From an uncultured Muribaculaceae bacterium (GTDB taxonomy: Bacteria; Bacteroidota; Bacteroidia; Bacteroidales; Muribaculaceae), in the NCBI GenBank assembly GCA_958439725.1, contig CAUBWJ010000040.1, positions 1 through 17,511 of the forward strand: DNA of 17,511 bases, read 5' to 3'. The notes beneath the pieces are model-generated. The model had not been told where the DNA came from. It did not search any database and saw nothing but the letters and a program-made list of their open reading frames with translations. Positions 14,969 to 17,511 of this stretch are shown here, one piece after another. The first letter of the stretch is position 1; the number at the start of each line of letters is the position of its first letter. Made by a program: the position numbers and the translations under genes.

Positions 14969-16462
14969 ATGTATTTATTAGGATACGACATCGGAAGCTC
15001 GTCGGTAAAAGCTTCGATTGTCGACGTCAACACAGGCAATATCGAAGCCTCGGCATTCTTCCCCGGCTCCGAAGCCCCCATTATCTCCCACAAAGCCGGA
15101 TGGGCCGAACAGGACCCTCAGAGCTGGTGGGATTATCTGCGACAGGCCACCGCGGCAGTCCTTGACAAAAGCCGCCTCGACCCGGCCGACATAAAAGCCA
15201 TAGGCATCAGCTATCAGATGCACGGCCTTGTGGCTGTGGACCGCGACCGACAGCCCCTGCGCCCGGCCATAATCTGGTGTGACTCCCGCGGCGTTCCCTA
15301 CGGCGAGAAAGCTTTCAGCGACCTGGGTGCCGACAGGTGTCTGAGCCACCTGCTCAACTCTCCCGGCAACTTCACGGCATCCAAACTGCGCTGGGTAAAG
15401 GAAAACGAGCCCGAACTGTTTGAGCGCATCTACAAGATAATGCTTCCCGGCGACTATATAGCCATGCGTCTCACCGACCGCATAGCCACCACGGTCACGG
15501 GACTGTCGGAGTGCATGCTCTGGGACTTCGCCACCGACTCTCCCGCCGCCTTCCTCATGGATTACTTCGGATTCCCCGAAAGCATTATCCCGGAGATAGT
15601 GCCCACATTCGGCGACCAGGGCCACCTGACCGCCGCGGCTGCCGCCGAACTCGGCCTGAAAGAAGGCACCCCGGTAACCTACCGCGCAGGCGACCAGCCT
15701 AACAACGCCCTTTCGCTCAACGTGTTCGAGCCGGGCGAGATAGCCTCGACCGCCGGCACATCGGGCGTGGTCTACGGCATAAACGGCGAAGTGAGCTACG
15801 ATCCGCTCTCGCGCGTGAACACCTTCGCCCATGTGAACCACCGCAGCGGCCACACACGTCTGGGCATAATGAACTGCATAAACGGCACCGGAATACTCAA
15901 CTCGTGGATACGCCGCAACGTGGCTCCCGAAGGCATGGGCTACACCGAGCTGAATGAGCTTGCCTCCCGTGCGCCCGTGGGAGCCGCAGGGGTGAGCATC
16001 CTGCCCTTCGGCAACGGCGCCGAGCGCGTGCTCTGCAACCGCGAGACAGGCTGTTCAATCCACGGCCTCAACTTCCTCTCGCACGGACGCGAGCATCTGG
16101 CGCGCGCCGCCCAGGAAGGCATAGTGTTCGCTTTTCAGGCCGGCATAGACATAATGAAGGATATGGGCATGGAAGTGCGTAAAATCCATGCAGGCCATGC
16201 CAACATGTTCCTGAGCCCGCTCTTCCGCCACACGCTCGCCAATGTGAGCGGCGCCGTGATAGAGCTGTATGATACCGACGGAGCTGCAGGAGCCGCCCGC
16301 GGAGCCGGAATCGGCGCCGGAATCTATGCCTCGCCCTCCGAGGCTTTCGCCACGCTCCATGTAATCGAGCGCACCGAGCCCGACGCAGCGCTTACCGCCC
16401 CCACCGCCGAGGCCTACTCCCTGTGGCAGCGACGCCTCAAGGCCGAACTCTCCGCCCTCTGA
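14969..16462 (+). CDS. xylB: Xylulokinase (FGGY family)
   Basis: The enzyme phosphorylates D-xylulose to xylulose 5-phosphate with ATP, the second step of xylose use. The protein has 497 residues, the usual size. The FGGY N-terminal phosphate-binding motif is GYDIGSSSVKASIVD (5-19). Substrate-contacting SYQMHGLVAVDRD (81-93) and IIWCDSRG come next. The probable catalytic base is Asp242 in RAGDQPNNALS, followed by TAGTSGVVYGI, the ATP-binding part of the second actin-like domain. The frame is open to a TTG at 14924, but those extra 15 residues are not family-like and cover the promoter, so the ATG at 14969 is used. xylA follows after 82 nt on the same strand. Other FGGY sugar kinases are possible in principle; the xylA neighbour makes xylulokinase the best call. 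Confidence 0.92.
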   Translation: MYLLGYDIGSSSVKASIVDVNTGNIEASAFFPGSEAPIISHKAGWAEQDPQSWWDYLRQATAAVLDKSRLDPADIKAIGISYQMHGLVAVDRDRQPLRPAIIWCDSRGVPYGEKAFSDLGADRCLSHLLNSPGNFTASKLRWVKENEPELFERIYKIMLPGDYIAMRLTDRIATTVTGLSECMLWDFATDSPAAFLMDYFGFPESIIPEIVPTFGDQGHLTAAAAAELGLKEGTPVTYRAGDQPNNALSLNVFEPGEIASTAGTSGVVYGINGEVSYDPLSRVNTFAHVNHRSGHTRLGIMNCINGTGILNSWIRRNVAPEGMGYTELNELASRAPVGAAGVSILPFGNGAERVLCNRETGCSIHGLNFLSHGREHLARAAQEGIVFAFQAGIDIMKDMGMEVRKIHAGHANMFLSPLFRHTLANVSGAVIELYDTDGAAGAARGAGIGAGIYASPSEAFATLHVIERTEPDAALTAPTAEAYSLWQRRLKAELSAL

Positions 16463-16544
16463 CGCACGCAGGCCCTTCCGGCCGTTTCTCTATTTTACGA
16501 CAACAACAAATCTATAATCATAAAAACCTATTACACATCACACA

Positions 16545-17511
16545 ATGGCTACAAAAGAATACTTTCCCGGTATAGGGAAAATCAAATTTGAAGGCAAAGA
16601 CTCGAAGAATCCTCTTGCCTACCGTTATTACGACGCTGAGAAAGTAGTGCTCGGCAAGAAAATGAAAGACTGGTTCAAGTTCGCAATGGCATGGTGGCAC
16701 ACACTGTGCGCCGAGGGCGGCGACCAGTTCGGAGGCGGCACAAAGAAGTTCCCCTGGAACACCGCCACCGACCCCGTGCAGGCAGCCAAGGACAAAGCCG
16801 ACGCAGGCTTCGAGATCATGCAGAAACTCGGCGTCGAGTATTTCTGCTTCCACGACGTAGACCTTGTGAGCGAGGCCGCCACCATCGAGGAATATGAGGC
16901 CAACATGAAGGAAATCGTGGCCTACCTCAAGCAGAAAATGGCCGAGACCGGCATCAAGAACCTCTGGGGCACAGCCAACGTGTTCGGCCACGCACGCTAC
17001 ATGAACGGAGCCGCCACCAACCCCGACTTCGACGTAGTGGCCCGCGCCGCCGTGCAGATTAAGAACGCCATCGACGCCACAATAGAGCTCGGAGGCACCA
17101 ACTATGTGTTCTGGGGAGGCCGCGAAGGCTACATGAGCATCCTCAACACCGACCAGAAACGCGAGAAAGAGCATCTGGCCATGATGCTGACCCTGGCACG
17201 CGACTACGCCCGCGCAAAAGGCTTCAAGGGCACGTTCCTCGTTGAGCCGAAGCCCATGGAACCCACCAAGCATCAGTATGACGTGGACAGCGAGACCGTG
17301 ATAGGCTTCCTGCGCGCCCACGGACTCGACAAGGACTTTAAGCTCAACATCGAGGTGAACCACGCCACTCTCGCCGGCCACACCTTCGAGCATGAGCTGG
17401 CAGTGGCCGTTGACAACGGCATGCTCGGCAGCATCGACGCCAACCGCGGCGACTACCAGAACGGCTGGGACACCGACCAGTTCCCCATCGACAACTACGA
17501 GCTGACCCAGG
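16545..17511 (+). CDS. xylA: Xylose isomerase, class II (3'-truncated by the window end)
   Basis: It interconverts D-xylose and D-xylulose, the first step of the pathway, and supplies the substrate of the adjacent xylulokinase. 322 residues are visible; class II enzymes have about 440, so roughly the last 115 are missing. Catalytic-site His103 and Asp106 lie in FCFHDVDL. Metal ligands and neighbours are visible as Glu234 and Lys236 (LVEPKPMEPTKHQYD), Glu270 and His273 (NIEVNHATLAGHT), Asp298 (SIDANRGD) and Asp309/Asp311 (WDTDQFP). Glu234, Glu270, Asp298, Asp309 and Asp311 fit the known ligand pattern. The long N-terminus marks class II. The start at 16545 gives MATKEYFPGIGKIKFEG, the common beginning in Bacteroidetes. 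The gap after xylB has a small hairpin (GGCC-CTTCC-GGCC) and no convincing promoter, so co-transcription is likely. Confidence 0.95.
   Translation, partial: MATKEYFPGIGKIKFEGKDSKNPLAYRYYDAEKVVLGKKMKDWFKFAMAWWHTLCAEGGDQFGGGTKKFPWNTATDPVQAAKDKADAGFEIMQKLGVEYFCFHDVDLVSEAATIEEYEANMKEIVAYLKQKMAETGIKNLWGTANVFGHARYMNGAATNPDFDVVARAAVQIKNAIDATIELGGTNYVFWGGREGYMSILNTDQKREKEHLAMMLTLARDYARAKGFKGTFLVEPKPMEPTKHQYDVDSETVIGFLRAHGLDKDFKLNIEVNHATLAGHTFEHELAVAVDNGMLGSIDANRGDYQNGWDTDQFPIDNYELTQ

Noticed and set aside
14969..17511. A functional link between the SusC/SusD pair and the xylose genes (a xylan locus)
   Set aside because: They are about 10 kb apart with several terminators and unrelated genes between them, and no xylan-degrading enzyme is present.

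Overview
The window looks like a GC-rich member of the Bacteroidales, most likely Muribaculaceae or a close relative. The evidence is a SusC/SusD outer-membrane pair, Bacteroidetes-type promoter elements (TAnnTTTG about 7 bp upstream of the inferred start, with TTG/TTTG 19-21 bp further up), almost no Shine-Dalgarno sequences, and housekeeping genes of Bacteroidetes type. The taxonomic call is inference from gene content and composition; no 16S gene is present.

Layout, left to right. 1-222 is a leader with a -7 element. 223-4959 is a susC-susD pair closed by a strong terminator, with no enzyme or susE/F gene attached. 5141-8018 is a two-gene operon for a 2-oxoacid (probably 2-oxoglutarate):ferredoxin oxidoreductase, korA-korB, with its own promoter and terminator. 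About 8135-8231 is a small bacterial SRP RNA (4.5S-type, ffs) with a good promoter and a U-tract. It is followed by a small unrecognised two-helix membrane protein (8268-8561). 8635-9727 is an accessory island: a 147-aa Y1/HUH transposase-like gene of the REP-associated (RAYT) type on the minus strand, enclosed by imperfect inverted copies of a ~122-bp composite repeat and followed by further hairpin units. 9886-13089 is a carbamoyl-phosphate synthase large subunit whose sequence resembles the eukaryotic CAD/CPS I type more than E. coli CarB. 13282-14898 is a secreted family C69 dipeptidase. 14969-16462 (xylB) and 16545 to the window end (xylA, truncated) are the D-xylose catabolic pair.

All recognised protein-coding genes except the transposase are on the plus strand, but they form several independent units: susCD, korAB, SRP RNA plus small ORF, carB, the dipeptidase, and xylB/xylA. 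Terminators follow susD, korB, the SRP RNA and carB. The functions cover glycan uptake at the outer membrane, ferredoxin-linked central carbon metabolism, protein targeting, pyrimidine/arginine precursor synthesis, peptide degradation, and xylose entry into the pentose phosphate pathway.

The most unusual content is the repeat/RAYT island. Its units share a two-hairpin design whose stems are kept by paired base changes, and each carries a CTTACGCA-like motif in or next to the first hairpin. This is a REP/BIME-RAYT type system in a Bacteroidales genome. The general class is known; this particular repeat family is one I do not recognise.
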